A stretch of 6,988 nucleotides of DNA, taken from contig JAFGOG010000117.1 in NCBI GenBank assembly GCA_016926595.1, positions 1 to 6,988 on the forward strand, in the 5' to 3' direction. Shown in pieces: positions 1-6,749 of the stretch (the first letter of the stretch is position 1; every line of letters begins with the position of its first letter). A model generated the notes under the pieces. It saw nothing but the letters and a program-made list of their open reading frames with translations. It did no database searches and was not told the origin of the DNA. This DNA is from Anaerolineae bacterium (GTDB lineage Bacteria > Chloroflexota > Anaerolineae > JAAYZQ01). The position numbers and the translations under genes are program-made.

Positions 1-1323
1 CCCTATTATCTCCTGGGCGTGTCACGAGGGATATTCAACAGCCTGGCGGACATGGTCCCTCCCCAACAGATCTTTACGGGAGGAGCGTATGTTGCTTTTC
101 CAAGCGAGTTTTTGGCAGGCCGGGCGCCGATCATCCTGCTCTCAATCCTCACGGTCCCCCTCGTCTATCTTATCGGCAGGCGGCTCTACAATGACTATGT
201 GGGATTGATCGCCGCAGCGTTCCTATCCTTGTCGCCAATCCACACCCTTCCCTCACATTTCATCCAGCCCAACTCGCTGGCGACATTCTTTGTGACCCTC
301 GCCTTCTATTTGTGCCTGCGCCTCTACCACGTAGGGAGCAGGCGGAGTTACCTGATCGCCGGTTTCTTTGCCGGCCTATCCATCGCGGCCAAGTACAACG
401 TCGCTCCCATTGTGCTGGTCCTGATCGTGGCCCATCTCCTCCGCGAGGGCTGGCGAGCTATCTTCGACGATAACCTGATCCTGAGCCTTTTGGCTTGTGG
501 CCTGGGGTTCTTTGTCGGCGCGCCATATACCCTGCTAGATTTGCCCGGCTTTCTCAACTCGATAGCCTCCGCCGTGAGGCATTACTCGATGGGCGACGTA
601 GCATTCGCCGGGAATCCCCTGCTTGCCAATATCAAGCTTCTCATCCTGGACACAGAAGGGATCATCCCACTCCTGGCCCTGGCTGGGGCTGCGTGGATCG
701 TGCGCACGCGCGACAAAGCAGCTTCACTGACACTCGTGTTTGCCATCTCTTACTTTTTGTTCACCGTGCCATTCAAGGTCACCTTCGAGCGGACCCACAT
801 GCCGCTGGTCCCATTCCTGGATATTCTGGCCGCGATCGGCATTTACCTCACAGCGGCCGCTATCATCGCCAGGAGACAGGCGCTGCGCAGACATGTGGTA
901 GCCCTGGCAGTCGCGATCTCGCTGCTGGCCATGATCTATCCGGCGATCCGGACGATCCAGCGTGACTATTATCTCAGCCAGGAGGATATCAGAACGACGG
1001 CAGCTCGGTGGATCTATGAAAACATCCCAGAGCATTCCAGGATCCTCCAGGAAACGTTCACCCCGGTCCTCGATCCGGATAGGTATGAGATCCTCGCCTA
1101 CCAGTCGGCCGCTGAGCAGCCCCTATCGTGGCTGCAAGAACAGGACGTCCACTATGTGATCTTGAGCGAAGCGAACTATGGCCCCCTTTACAACGACCCT
1201 GCCAAGAACGAAGCGCAGTTGAAGCAATACGAGGTGTTTTTCCGCGATCTCATCCCGGTCCAAAAGTTCATCGGTCCCTTTCAGGAGAGAGTTGGAACTG
1301 TCACGATCTATGCCGTACCATGA
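1..1323 (+). CDS. GT39/PMT-type membrane glycosyltransferase, 5'-truncated by the window edge
   Basis: This is a multi-spanning GT-C glycosyltransferase, a class that usually moves a sugar from a polyprenyl-phosphate donor onto a lipid, glycan or protein at the outer face of the membrane. The reading frame is open from base 1 (PYYLLG...), so the GTG at 19 is probably internal. The missing N-terminus should hold the first membrane helix and the acidic catalytic loop. Visible family features are the FLAGRAPIILLSIL helix with a following GRRLY (about 112-190), a series of hydrophobic helices to about 940, an AAKYN stretch like the usual 'TKY' (about 385-400), and the ERTHMPLVPFLDILAA segment (about 787-840). 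The C-terminal third is soluble (about 960-1320). It ends with TGA and converges on the secreted-protein gene. Its DNA is visibly less GC-rich than the minus-strand operon: 34/60 in bases 1-60 against 45/60 in 6361-6420. Acceptor and donor are unknown. Family call is good; specificity is not determinable. Confidence 0.85.
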   Translation, partial: PYYLLGVSRGIFNSLADMVPPQQIFTGGAYVAFPSEFLAGRAPIILLSILTVPLVYLIGRRLYNDYVGLIAAAFLSLSPIHTLPSHFIQPNSLATFFVTLAFYLCLRLYHVGSRRSYLIAGFFAGLSIAAKYNVAPIVLVLIVAHLLREGWRAIFDDNLILSLLACGLGFFVGAPYTLLDLPGFLNSIASAVRHYSMGDVAFAGNPLLANIKLLILDTEGIIPLLALAGAAWIVRTRDKAASLTLVFAISYFLFTVPFKVTFERTHMPLVPFLDILAAIGIYLTAAAIIARRQALRRHVVALAVAISLLAMIYPAIRTIQRDYYLSQEDIRTTAARWIYENIPEHSRILQETFTPVLDPDRYEILAYQSAAEQPLSWLQEQDVHYVILSEANYGPLYNDPAKNEAQLKQYEVFFRDLIPVQKFIGPFQERVGTVTIYAVP

Positions 1324-1442
1324 ACTGATCAGGTCGTATGGTCCTGGGATTGCGACACAAGCGGCTCACACGTGGAAAAACCCAAGCGTGCTCCTGGGGA
1401 GGGCGCGGCCAAGACCCTGACATGCAGGCATCTGCCAAACAA

Positions 1443-1470
1443 AGAAGCCACCGGTTGCCCGGTGGCTTCT
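1443..1470 (-). terminator. Rho-independent terminator of the secreted-protein gene, possibly bidirectional
   Basis: A perfect 12-bp inverted repeat (1443-1454 and 1459-1470) encloses a 4-nt loop. Read on the minus strand, the stem AGAAGCCACCGG closes a GCAA loop, a stable GNRA tetraloop, and is followed by a T-rich run (TTGTTTGG). It begins 23 nt after the stop codon of the minus-strand secreted-protein gene. On the plus strand the loop is TTGC and the run after it is only mildly T-rich (CTGTTG). It may therefore also stop the converging glycosyltransferase transcript from 1323, but less efficiently. The rest of 1324-1493 shows no gene. Confidence 0.88.
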
Positions 1471-1493
1471 CTGTTGCGTAAGGTTTGGACCGG

Positions 1494-2915
1494 CTAGAAG
1501 CCGTTGTAGCTCATCGACCAGTCGCCGTTGCTGGTGTTGTTGATGTGGTTGGTCTCGTTGACGATGCCAGCCAGGGGCTCGCCGTTGGTGCAGGTCACCG
1601 CCACCGAGCCGCTGTACCAGTTGGCCGGCAGGTTGGTGTCGCCCGGCTGGTAGACCGAGACATAGGCGCCGACGGCGATCGGGCCGGCGATGGTGTAGCT
1701 TGGACCCACTGCGCCGGTGTTCACGTCATCGGAATAGTCCACGGTCACGGAGGTGCAGGCCGCGGTGCCGATGTTCTGGACCAGGAAGTTGGTGTCCCAG
1801 CCGCCCGTCGGGCCGGGGAAGGACTTCATGACCAGCGGGAAGCTGACCGTGGCCGCGCCGCTGCCGTCAGGGATGGCGCTGTAGGTCTGGGCTTCCTTCT
1901 TGTTGGGGTTGGAGGCGTTGACGATGGCCACAATGTCCTCCGCGTCGGAGGTGATGACGCCCGAGAACTCGTTGGGGCCGTCTGTCCGGTTCACCATGCT
2001 CAGCAGGCACGACGCGCCAGCAGCCAGGGCGTTGCAGGTCATGGGCGTGCCGCCGTCAGAGAAGGTAACCGTGACATTGGTGGGGCCGGCGCCGATGTTC
2101 TGGATGTTGATGCTCGACCGCCAGCCGCTGACGCCGGGGAACCTGTTATACAGGGCCGGGGCAAAGAACTTGGCCGCGCCGTCGGCAAAGCCATTGTAGG
2201 TCTGGGTCAGGCCGTTGCCGCCGCCGTAGGCCGTCTGGTTGTCGACCACGGCCACGGGCAAATCAGAGGTGATAATGGCCGAGCCGTTCAGGCCAGATGC
2301 CAAGCTCAAGCCCGCACCTTCAGTCTCCAGGTCCAGGTGGACCGAAGCAAAGGCCGGGACGTTGGGCCAGCTCTTGGTCCGGTCGGGGTTGCCGCGCGGG
2401 TCCTTGATCGTGATCGTCACGTTTGTAGTCGTGGCATTGACGTTCTGGATCGAGATCAGGCTGTTCCAGTTGTTATAGTCATAGACGATCGACGGCATGT
2501 AGTAGGGTTGCGCGCCGGCGTCAAAGCCGTTGTAGCTGCCGTTAAAGCCAGGCCAGTTGCCCGCGCCGCAGGAGCCGGTGTAGCCGATCATGTTGGCGAT
2601 CACAGCCACCGGCTCGGTCGACTCGATGACGACCGAGTAGCGGCCATCAGCCAAGCTGGGGATGCCGGGAACGTAGACCTGGTACTGGGCGCCAGGATCC
2701 AGGGTGAACGGGTTCGGCTGCCCGCCGCCCAGGTCGGCCGGCTGGTACTCGGTGCCGGCCTCGTCGTAAAAGTAGACCGTCACCGTAGCCTGGGAGGTGC
2801 CCAGGTTCTGGATCGAAAAGCTGGAGCGGTCGCAGTCACCCAACTGCGCAAAGGCGCTGGGGATAGCCACGGCCATCACTATTGCTACTAGCATCAAAAC
2901 TCTGAGGTTCTTCAT
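1494..2915 (-). CDS. Secreted four-module repeat protein of unknown function
   Basis: This 473-aa protein carries a clear Sec signal peptide: basic MKNLR, a hydrophobic core, then AFA before Q24 as a type I cleavage site. The mature part is four tandem beta-rich modules. Each has an 'xIQN/VQN + alternating T/V' strand pair (QN at residues 36, 157, 272 and 380), a later 'xSVVIxSxEPVAVIAN'-type strand pair (about 91-110, 211-226, 317-333, 434-453) and a closing Y-N-G-F or similar (128-131, 240-243, TYSAI at 344, 470-473). Spacings of 121, 115 and 108 residues show diverged repeats. No LPXTG, GPI-like or C-terminal helix anchor is visible, so it is probably released or held non-covalently. I recognise no catalytic motif. 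An adhesin or surface-layer role is only an inference. The ATG start is supported by the signal peptide and by AAGGAGAG upstream. The gene has its own promoter and terminator, so it is probably monocistronic. Confidence 0.87.
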   Translation of the reverse strand: MKNLRVLMLVAIVMAVAIPSAFAQLGDCDRSSFSIQNLGTSQATVTVYFYDEAGTEYQPADLGGGQPNPFTLDPGAQYQVYVPGIPSLADGRYSVVIESTEPVAVIANMIGYTGSCGAGNWPGFNGSYNGFDAGAQPYYMPSIVYDYNNWNSLISIQNVNATTTNVTITIKDPRGNPDRTKSWPNVPAFASVHLDLETEGAGLSLASGLNGSAIITSDLPVAVVDNQTAYGGGNGLTQTYNGFADGAAKFFAPALYNRFPGVSGWRSSINIQNIGAGPTNVTVTFSDGGTPMTCNALAAGASCLLSMVNRTDGPNEFSGVITSDAEDIVAIVNASNPNKKEAQTYSAIPDGSGAATVSFPLVMKSFPGPTGGWDTNFLVQNIGTAACTSVTVDYSDDVNTGAVGPSYTIAGPIAVGAYVSVYQPGDTNLPANWYSGSVAVTCTNGEPLAGIVNETNHINNTSNGDWSMSYNGF

Positions 2916-2925
2916 CTCTTTTTTT

Positions 2926-2933
2926 CTCTCCTT
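2926..2933 (-). promoter_or_regulatory. Shine-Dalgarno site of the secreted-protein gene
   Basis: AAGGAGAG on the minus strand lies 10 nt before the ATG at 2915, separated by an A-rich spacer. This is the strongest ribosome-binding site next to a start in the window, and it fixes the start of the secreted protein together with the signal peptide. The strength fits an abundantly made exported protein. Confidence 0.8.
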
Positions 2934-3049
2934 ACAAGATAACAGATTTGTGGTTCAAGGGTACTTCTGACGTCGAGTTCTCCAACGTAGTCGTTTCCGG
3001 TCCACCTCCTTCTGGTCATCACACAGTCGCTGATTGATAATGAACGATC

Positions 3050-3065
3050 TGTCCTTATTAGGACA
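3050..3065 (-). promoter_or_regulatory. 16-nt inverted repeat at the predicted transcription start: operator or 5' mRNA hairpin
   Basis: Minus strand reads TGTCCT-AATA-AGGACA, two perfect 6-nt arms around a 4-nt spacer. It begins six bases after the predicted -10 box (3071-3076), so it covers roughly +1 to +16. A site here could bind a dimeric repressor that blocks the promoter. Alternatively, once transcribed, it would form a hairpin at the very 5' end of the mRNA, a known way to slow decay. The sequence alone does not separate these options. Confidence 0.5.
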
Positions 3066-3070
3066 CGTCC

Positions 3071-3099
3071 ATCATACCCCATACCAGGCCTCAAGTCAA
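3071..3099 (-). promoter_or_regulatory. Sigma-70-type promoter of the secreted-protein gene
   Basis: On the minus strand TTGACT (3099-3094) and TATGAT (3076-3071) are separated by exactly 17 nt. Each hexamer differs from the housekeeping consensus by one base. The predicted start near 3064 gives a leader of about 150 nt before the ATG at 2915. The promoter lies 68 nt beyond the stop codon of the upstream membrane-protein gene. The secreted protein therefore need not depend on the glycan operon for transcription. Confidence 0.72.
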
Positions 3100-3129
3100 T
3101 AGCCCATTCGAGTAAAAGAAGTCGGATCA

Positions 3130-3152
3130 GCTCCCAAAACTAACCCGGGAGC
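3130..3152 (-). terminator. Weak candidate terminator after the glycan operon
   Basis: Minus strand has GCTCCC and GGGAGC arms (6 bp) with an 11-nt loop, starting 14 nt after the stop of the membrane-protein gene at 3167. The T-rich stretch (CTTCTTTT) lies about 9 nt further on rather than directly after the stem. It may be an inefficient terminator or only an mRNA 3' end structure. Position between the operon and the next promoter is the main support. Confidence 0.28.
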
Positions 3153-3166
3153 ATAATACTTTTGGA

Positions 3167-4165
3167 TTATCGCACCCGCCCAAGCAGCCGGGCCCACAAC
3201 AAGGGCCAGAGGATCTCGCCGACCGTGATCAACAGGCGGAACAGGATAGAGACGACGGCTGCAGCAGACAGCGGCATGATGCTGCTCAGCAGCAGGGCGA
3301 GGGTCACGTCGCGTATCCCTAGCCCTTGCAGAAAATAGACGGCGACAAAGCCTATCGCCCCCGCCCCTCCCCAGGCGCCGATGACCGCCGGCAGCGCGGC
3401 CGGGGAGAGCGGCACGAGCGCCTGGCTCAGCACATACAGCACCACGCCGCCCATGACCCAGGCGATGACATACACGCCCAACAGCCCCAGGAGATCGCCC
3501 CAGCCCAAGGGCGGAGGCGTCGGGCGTCGCAGCCGGCTGAGCAGCCAGCTCGCCACCCGGTTGAACACCGGTGGGCACAACACGATCAACAACGGCGCCA
3601 AAAGCGCCAACGCCACCCCAGGATCCAGCCCGGCGGCGCGGTCGCCCACCGGCAAAGGCGCCAGGCACGACAGCAGGTAGACCAGCAGCCCAGAGGCGAT
3701 CAACAGCACCCACTCCACGGACGATCCCAACAGGGTCACGCTGGCCTGGATCCCCTGCTCCTTGTTGAGGTACGCCCGCCCGGCGACGTGCCAAACGCCG
3801 CCAGGGAGCTGCTTCGGAAGGCAGGAATAGCAGTAAATCTGGGCGTTGATCTTGAAGCGATGCAGGCCACCCAGCCGTTTCATCAGCATGTGCCAGCCGA
3901 CCACGTTGGGCGCCAGGCCGGCGGGATAAAGCGCAAAGGCAAGCAGGATCAGCGGGTAGTGCATCTGCCAGTGCTGGCGGTATGCCTCCAACTGCTGCCA
4001 GTTGCGATAGACGAGATAGCCCATGAAGGAAAAGGACAGGGCCAGCACGGCCACGACCAGCAGCCTTTTTGACCGCCGGTCCCGCAGCGCGACCCCGGCA
4101 GTGGCCCTGACCCACGCCCACCCGCTGCTCAACCGCGTCTTGACCGCTTCCGCTCTGGCGCCCAT
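3167..4165 (-). CDS. Lysylphosphatidylglycerol-synthase-type transmembrane (flippase-like) protein
   Basis: This 332-aa integral membrane protein matches the LPG_synthase_TM (YbhN/AglD/MprF N-terminal) family. After a basic cytoplasmic tail (1-34) it has about seven or eight hydrophobic segments, the clearest at about 35-53, 70-92, 141-168, 184-200, 225-250, 258-282 and 288-325. Two family signatures are visible: KQLPGGVWHVAGR at 118-130, matching the conserved K-x-x-P-G-x-V-W-x-x-x-G-R loop, and LQGLGIRD at 279-286 before the last helices. MprF's soluble aminoacyl-transferase domain is absent, so it should not make lysyl-PG. Related domains translocate lipids, and AglD acts in dolichol-linked glycan assembly. 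Next to a glycosyltransferase and methyltransferase, movement or late assembly of a lipid-linked glycan is a reasonable inference. Its ATG follows the methyltransferase stop by 3 nt (TAGCCGATG), so translation is probably coupled. It is the last gene of the operon. Confidence 0.86.
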   Translation of the reverse strand: MGARAEAVKTRLSSGWAWVRATAGVALRDRRSKRLLVVAVLALSFSFMGYLVYRNWQQLEAYRQHWQMHYPLILLAFALYPAGLAPNVVGWHMLMKRLGGLHRFKINAQIYCYSCLPKQLPGGVWHVAGRAYLNKEQGIQASVTLLGSSVEWVLLIASGLLVYLLSCLAPLPVGDRAAGLDPGVALALLAPLLIVLCPPVFNRVASWLLSRLRRPTPPPLGWGDLLGLLGVYVIAWVMGGVVLYVLSQALVPLSPAALPAVIGAWGGAGAIGFVAVYFLQGLGIRDVTLALLLSSIMPLSAAAVVSILFRLLITVGEILWPLLWARLLGRVR

Positions 4166-4168
4166 CGG

Positions 4169-5095
4169 CTAGCCTGCCCTTTTCCGGCACAGCAAGGTGA
4201 TCTCCGGTCCCCTGCCAGTAGCATAAGCCAGGTAGATGTAGGGCAGCAGGAGCCACTGCCTGGCGGGATGCCGCGATAGGCCGGTCGCCAGGCGCTGCAT
4301 CCACTTCCCTAAATGGGATCTTTGTTCTTCGCTCCAGAAGCTCAGGCTGGCGACAAAGGCGCCGTATCCTCCGCTGGAACAGCGCCGCGAGACTATCGCA
4401 AAGCCGGATTGCTCCAGGAGCGCGTCCAGCGCAGAGGGAGGAAAGAGGTACAGGTGCCTTGGCATGTCGAGCCCGATCCAGTATCGACCGAAAAGCGCTG
4501 CATCAAAACTGCGCACGTTGGGCAGCTCGATCAGCAGCACGCCGCCGGACTTGAGAATGCGGTGGATCTCGGCCAGCTCGGCCCGAGGATCGTACAGGTG
4601 CTCCAGCACGTCCCACAGGGTGACGGCGTCGAAAGAGGCGCTTGGCAGGTGCGCCTCGGCCAGATCCCCGCTGAACACGTCCAGGCCATATTGCCGGCGG
4701 GCAGCCTGTGCCGCTGCCTGGCCTGGCTCCACCCCCTGGACCTGCCAGCCGTGCTCCCGCGCCCGTGCCAGGAAATCGCCGGTAGCGCAGCCTACGTCCA
4801 GCAGGCGCCCCGGGGTGCTGGGCAGCCTTGCGCAGCGCTTGTCCAGGTAGCGCCGGTAGCTCCACCGGGCTAGGCGACCGCCCTGGTGGCGGCTGAGCCG
4901 GGTAAACGGCTCATAATCGGCGGGGTAGTAGCGGCCGATCTCGTCGCGGCGAGGGCGTGGGTTGAGATAGATCAGGCCGCACTGCAAGCAGCGGACCAGG
5001 CGAAAACGCTCCGAGCCGCCAAGCTGCCGATCTCGCCCCTCGCGGTACACCTCGGTCCGCTCAGATCCGCACAGATTGCAGTTCGTCCATTCCAC
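4169..5095 (-). CDS. Class I SAM-dependent methyltransferase with N-terminal zinc-ribbon
   Basis: This 308-aa protein has the Methyltransf_23 architecture. An N-terminal zinc-binding knuckle has Cys6-x2-Cys9 and Cys36-x2-Cys39, followed by the usual LIYLNPRPRRDEIGRYY linker. Next is a Rossmann methyltransferase domain with SAM motif I LLDVGCATGDF (98-108), an acidic residue after strand 2 in QGVEPG (E123), and motif II/post-II FDAVTLWDVLEHLYDP (155-170). MPRHLYLF and a C-terminal GRGPEITLLC strand complete it. Relatives modify sugars or nucleotide- and lipid-linked glycans; the substrate here is unknown. The start is GTG at 5095 (MEWTNC), placing the first Cys pair near the N-terminus as is normal; an overlapping ATG four bases on is out of frame. 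AGGG lies 6 nt upstream. It is 16 nt after the glycosyltransferase stop and 3 nt before the membrane-protein gene, so it is an internal operon gene. Confidence 0.92.
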   Translation of the reverse strand: MEWTNCNLCGSERTEVYREGRDRQLGGSERFRLVRCLQCGLIYLNPRPRRDEIGRYYPADYEPFTRLSRHQGGRLARWSYRRYLDKRCARLPSTPGRLLDVGCATGDFLARAREHGWQVQGVEPGQAAAQAARRQYGLDVFSGDLAEAHLPSASFDAVTLWDVLEHLYDPRAELAEIHRILKSGGVLLIELPNVRSFDAALFGRYWIGLDMPRHLYLFPPSALDALLEQSGFAIVSRRCSSGGYGAFVASLSFWSEEQRSHLGKWMQRLATGLSRHPARQWLLLPYIYLAYATGRGPEITLLCRKRAG

Positions 5096-5111
5096 GGCGA
5101 TACCCTGCGTC

Positions 5112-6749
5112 CTAGCTGTCCGGCTGAAGGAGAAAGCGATGGACGGTCACCCGGTTGAACTCGTACACCTCAACCTGTTGGCTGTGAGCCGCCAGCCGCT
5201 CTGCCAGCTTGCCCTCCGACAGCGGGCGGTTCGTCACCAGCCAGACGGTAGTGTGCTGTCCGAAGCATGCGGCCTGCTCCAGCCGGGCCAGCGCAGCGGC
5301 CGCATCGGCATTGACGTAATCGGCGACCCACCACTCGTCGCGGTCCATCATCTCCTGGATCTGCCAGTGGGTATAGTCGTAGGGATAGCCGTATGTGACC
5401 ACCGCCAACCCGTCCCGCCGGTAGTAATGGTCGAACGGGATCTGCACCAGCCCCTGGTCGAACAGGATAGCGTCGCCCGGCTGGACCCGGCCTGCCACCA
5501 GCTCCGCGGCCTGGCGCCACTCCTCCTTCTCGGCCACGGTGTACACCCGGCCCAGCGACACCGCGTTGCAGCCCAGGGCCACGACCAGGAGGGTCAGCCC
5601 AATCCGGCGGGCAGCAGGCCTCCCCCGGAATACGGCGGCGCCATAGACCAGGAACAACGGCGCAGCCACCACCACCAGCGTGCGGTTGAGATAGATCGGC
5701 TGCATCATGTGGCTTGCCACAAACTCGCCGGCGATCGGCGCCGCCAACAACAAAGCCAGCAGCACACTCCAACCCCCTGGCGGGGATCTCCGTCGGGGAG
5801 ATCGGCGGACAAGCTGCCAGGCGCCGAGCAGCAGCAGCCCCAGAAAGGCCAGGTAGAGCAGCGCGCCGGGCCAGGCATCCAGGTCCGACTGCCAGGGCGA
5901 CCTGGTGAACAGAAAGGCGCTGCTCATGTAATCGAGCGTATCCAGCACGCTGCGGCCGGTGGGCCGCGGGATCCAAAAATGCTGCTCCAGGCGCCCGGTC
6001 TGGGCCGCCGAGACAGGCAGCCAGGGCAGGTATAGCAGGGCGATGACGGCCAATGCCATGCCCAACCCGCGCAGTTGGGACCATCCCGGCCGTCCAGGCC
6101 CGGTCCTTTGCCGCCGGGCGGCGAGCATTCCCAGGCAAAAGACCACTTGTGAGCCAACGGTCAGAGCGGCGGTGTTGTGGGTGTAGAAAAATAGGGTCGC
6201 CAGGAGCGCATAGCCCAGCCAGTAGCGCAGCCGGCCCTCGTCCACCGCCCGGACCAGCAGATAGGTCGATAGGACGGCCAGGGCAAAGAGCTGGCTGTAC
6301 ATTCGGGCATCCTGCGAATGCCAGACGTGCATGGGCGACACCGCCAGCAGCAGCGCCGCCAGCAGCCCGATCCTTCGCCCCAGCAGGCGCCGGCCCAGCG
6401 CGTACAGAGCGGCCACACCCACCACCCCCCACAGAACAGACAGAAAGCGGAGGACAAAATCGGCCTGGCCCAGCCAGGCCCAGCCGTGCAGCAGCAGGAA
6501 ATAGAGGGGAGGGTGTGCCCGCGAGGCGACAAACTGCAATAGATCGGGCAGGGGCAGCCCGGCGGCAAAGGCGCTGTACCCCTCGTCCAGCCAGAAGCTG
6601 AGATGCGCCAGGCGATAGACGCGCAGGGCAAAAGCCAGGACCAGGATGGCCACGATCCCGGCCGTCCCGGCCGGTCCCCTGGCGGGGATCTCCGTGACCT
6701 TGGGCCAATGCGGCACAAAACGCCGCACTGTACGGCGGTGTCGCTTCAT
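5112..6749 (-). CDS. GT39-family (PMT/ArnT-like) membrane glycosyltransferase
   Basis: This 545-aa GT-C enzyme probably transfers a sugar from a polyprenyl-phosphate carrier at the outer membrane face. After a basic tail (1-28) comes the first helix (about 30-44), then FWLDEGYS (52-59) with the paired Asp55-Glu56 expected for the catalytic loop. HPPLYFLLLHGW (79-90), RFLSVLWG, SPMHVWHSQDARMYSQL (138-154) and a YTHNTA stretch (189-194) follow, all typical of this subfamily. Further helices run to about 398; a soluble C-terminal domain covers about 400-545. Donor and acceptor cannot be predicted. I chose the ATG at 6749 because it overlaps the upstream stop as ATGA and leaves the usual short tail before helix 1; the frame stays open further upstream, but that stretch overlaps the preceding gene and looks non-protein-like. 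Two copies of a short dispersed repeat lie inside, at residues 19-25 and about 319-326. Confidence 0.92.
   Translation of the reverse strand: MKRHRRTVRRFVPHWPKVTEIPARGPAGTAGIVAILVLAFALRVYRLAHLSFWLDEGYSAFAAGLPLPDLLQFVASRAHPPLYFLLLHGWAWLGQADFVLRFLSVLWGVVGVAALYALGRRLLGRRIGLLAALLLAVSPMHVWHSQDARMYSQLFALAVLSTYLLVRAVDEGRLRYWLGYALLATLFFYTHNTAALTVGSQVVFCLGMLAARRQRTGPGRPGWSQLRGLGMALAVIALLYLPWLPVSAAQTGRLEQHFWIPRPTGRSVLDTLDYMSSAFLFTRSPWQSDLDAWPGALLYLAFLGLLLLGAWQLVRRSPRRRSPPGGWSVLLALLLAAPIAGEFVASHMMQPIYLNRTLVVVAAPLFLVYGAAVFRGRPAARRIGLTLLVVALGCNAVSLGRVYTVAEKEEWRQAAELVAGRVQPGDAILFDQGLVQIPFDHYYRRDGLAVVTYGYPYDYTHWQIQEMMDRDEWWVADYVNADAAAALARLEQAACFGQHTTVWLVTNRPLSEGKLAERLAAHSQQVEVYEFNRVTVHRFLLQPDS
5774..5793 (+). 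repeat. Dispersed short repeat, copy A (20 nt)
   Basis: CCCCTGGCGGGGATCTCCGT is identical over 20 nt to the copy at 6676. It starts with a small internal hairpin, CCCC-TGGC-GGGG. Here it also overlaps a longer local inverted repeat, GATCTCC (5785-5791) with GGAGATC (5797-5803). It falls inside the glycosyltransferase gene in an Arg/Pro-rich inter-helix loop (residues about 319-326, RSPPGGW), read in a different frame from the other copies. Confidence 0.6.
6676..6695 (+). repeat. Dispersed short repeat, copy B (20 nt)
   Basis: Same 20 bases as copy A at 5774. It lies in the N-terminal tail of the glycosyltransferase, before its first membrane helix, and encodes T-E-I-P-A-R (residues 19-24) on the minus strand, within VTEIPA. 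Confidence 0.6.

Noticed and set aside
1485..2891. A 468-codon open frame on the plus strand, antisense to the secreted-protein gene.
   Set aside because: Its product is a low-complexity Val/Asp/Gly/Arg/His mix with no domain pattern, which is what the complement of GC-rich codons gives. The minus-strand frame has a signal peptide, repeats, a ribosome-binding site, a promoter and a terminator.
1494..2915. Eleven N-x-S/T sequons in the secreted protein, suggesting it could be N-glycosylated by neighbouring enzymes.
   Set aside because: The protein is rich in Asn, Ser and Thr, so a number close to this is expected by chance. No PglB-type oligosaccharyltransferase is visible.
2912..3094. A 60-codon minus-strand frame upstream of the secreted gene, starting with TTG.
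   Set aside because: Its start lies within the predicted promoter, before the transcription start, and it has no ribosome-binding site. The shorter 35-codon version is kept only as part of a low-interest leader observation.
4195..4215. A possible fourth copy of the short repeat (GATCTCCGGTCCCCTG) at the end of the methyltransferase gene.
   Set aside because: Only GATCTCCG matches continuously and the remainder is in a different order. The codons encode the GRGPEITL strand of the protein, so a chance likeness is more likely.
3096..4304. A 402-codon minus-strand frame overlapping the LPG-synthase-type gene.
   Set aside because: It reads the same strand in another phase, is Gly/Arg/Ala-rich without membrane helices or motifs, and overlaps two convincing genes.
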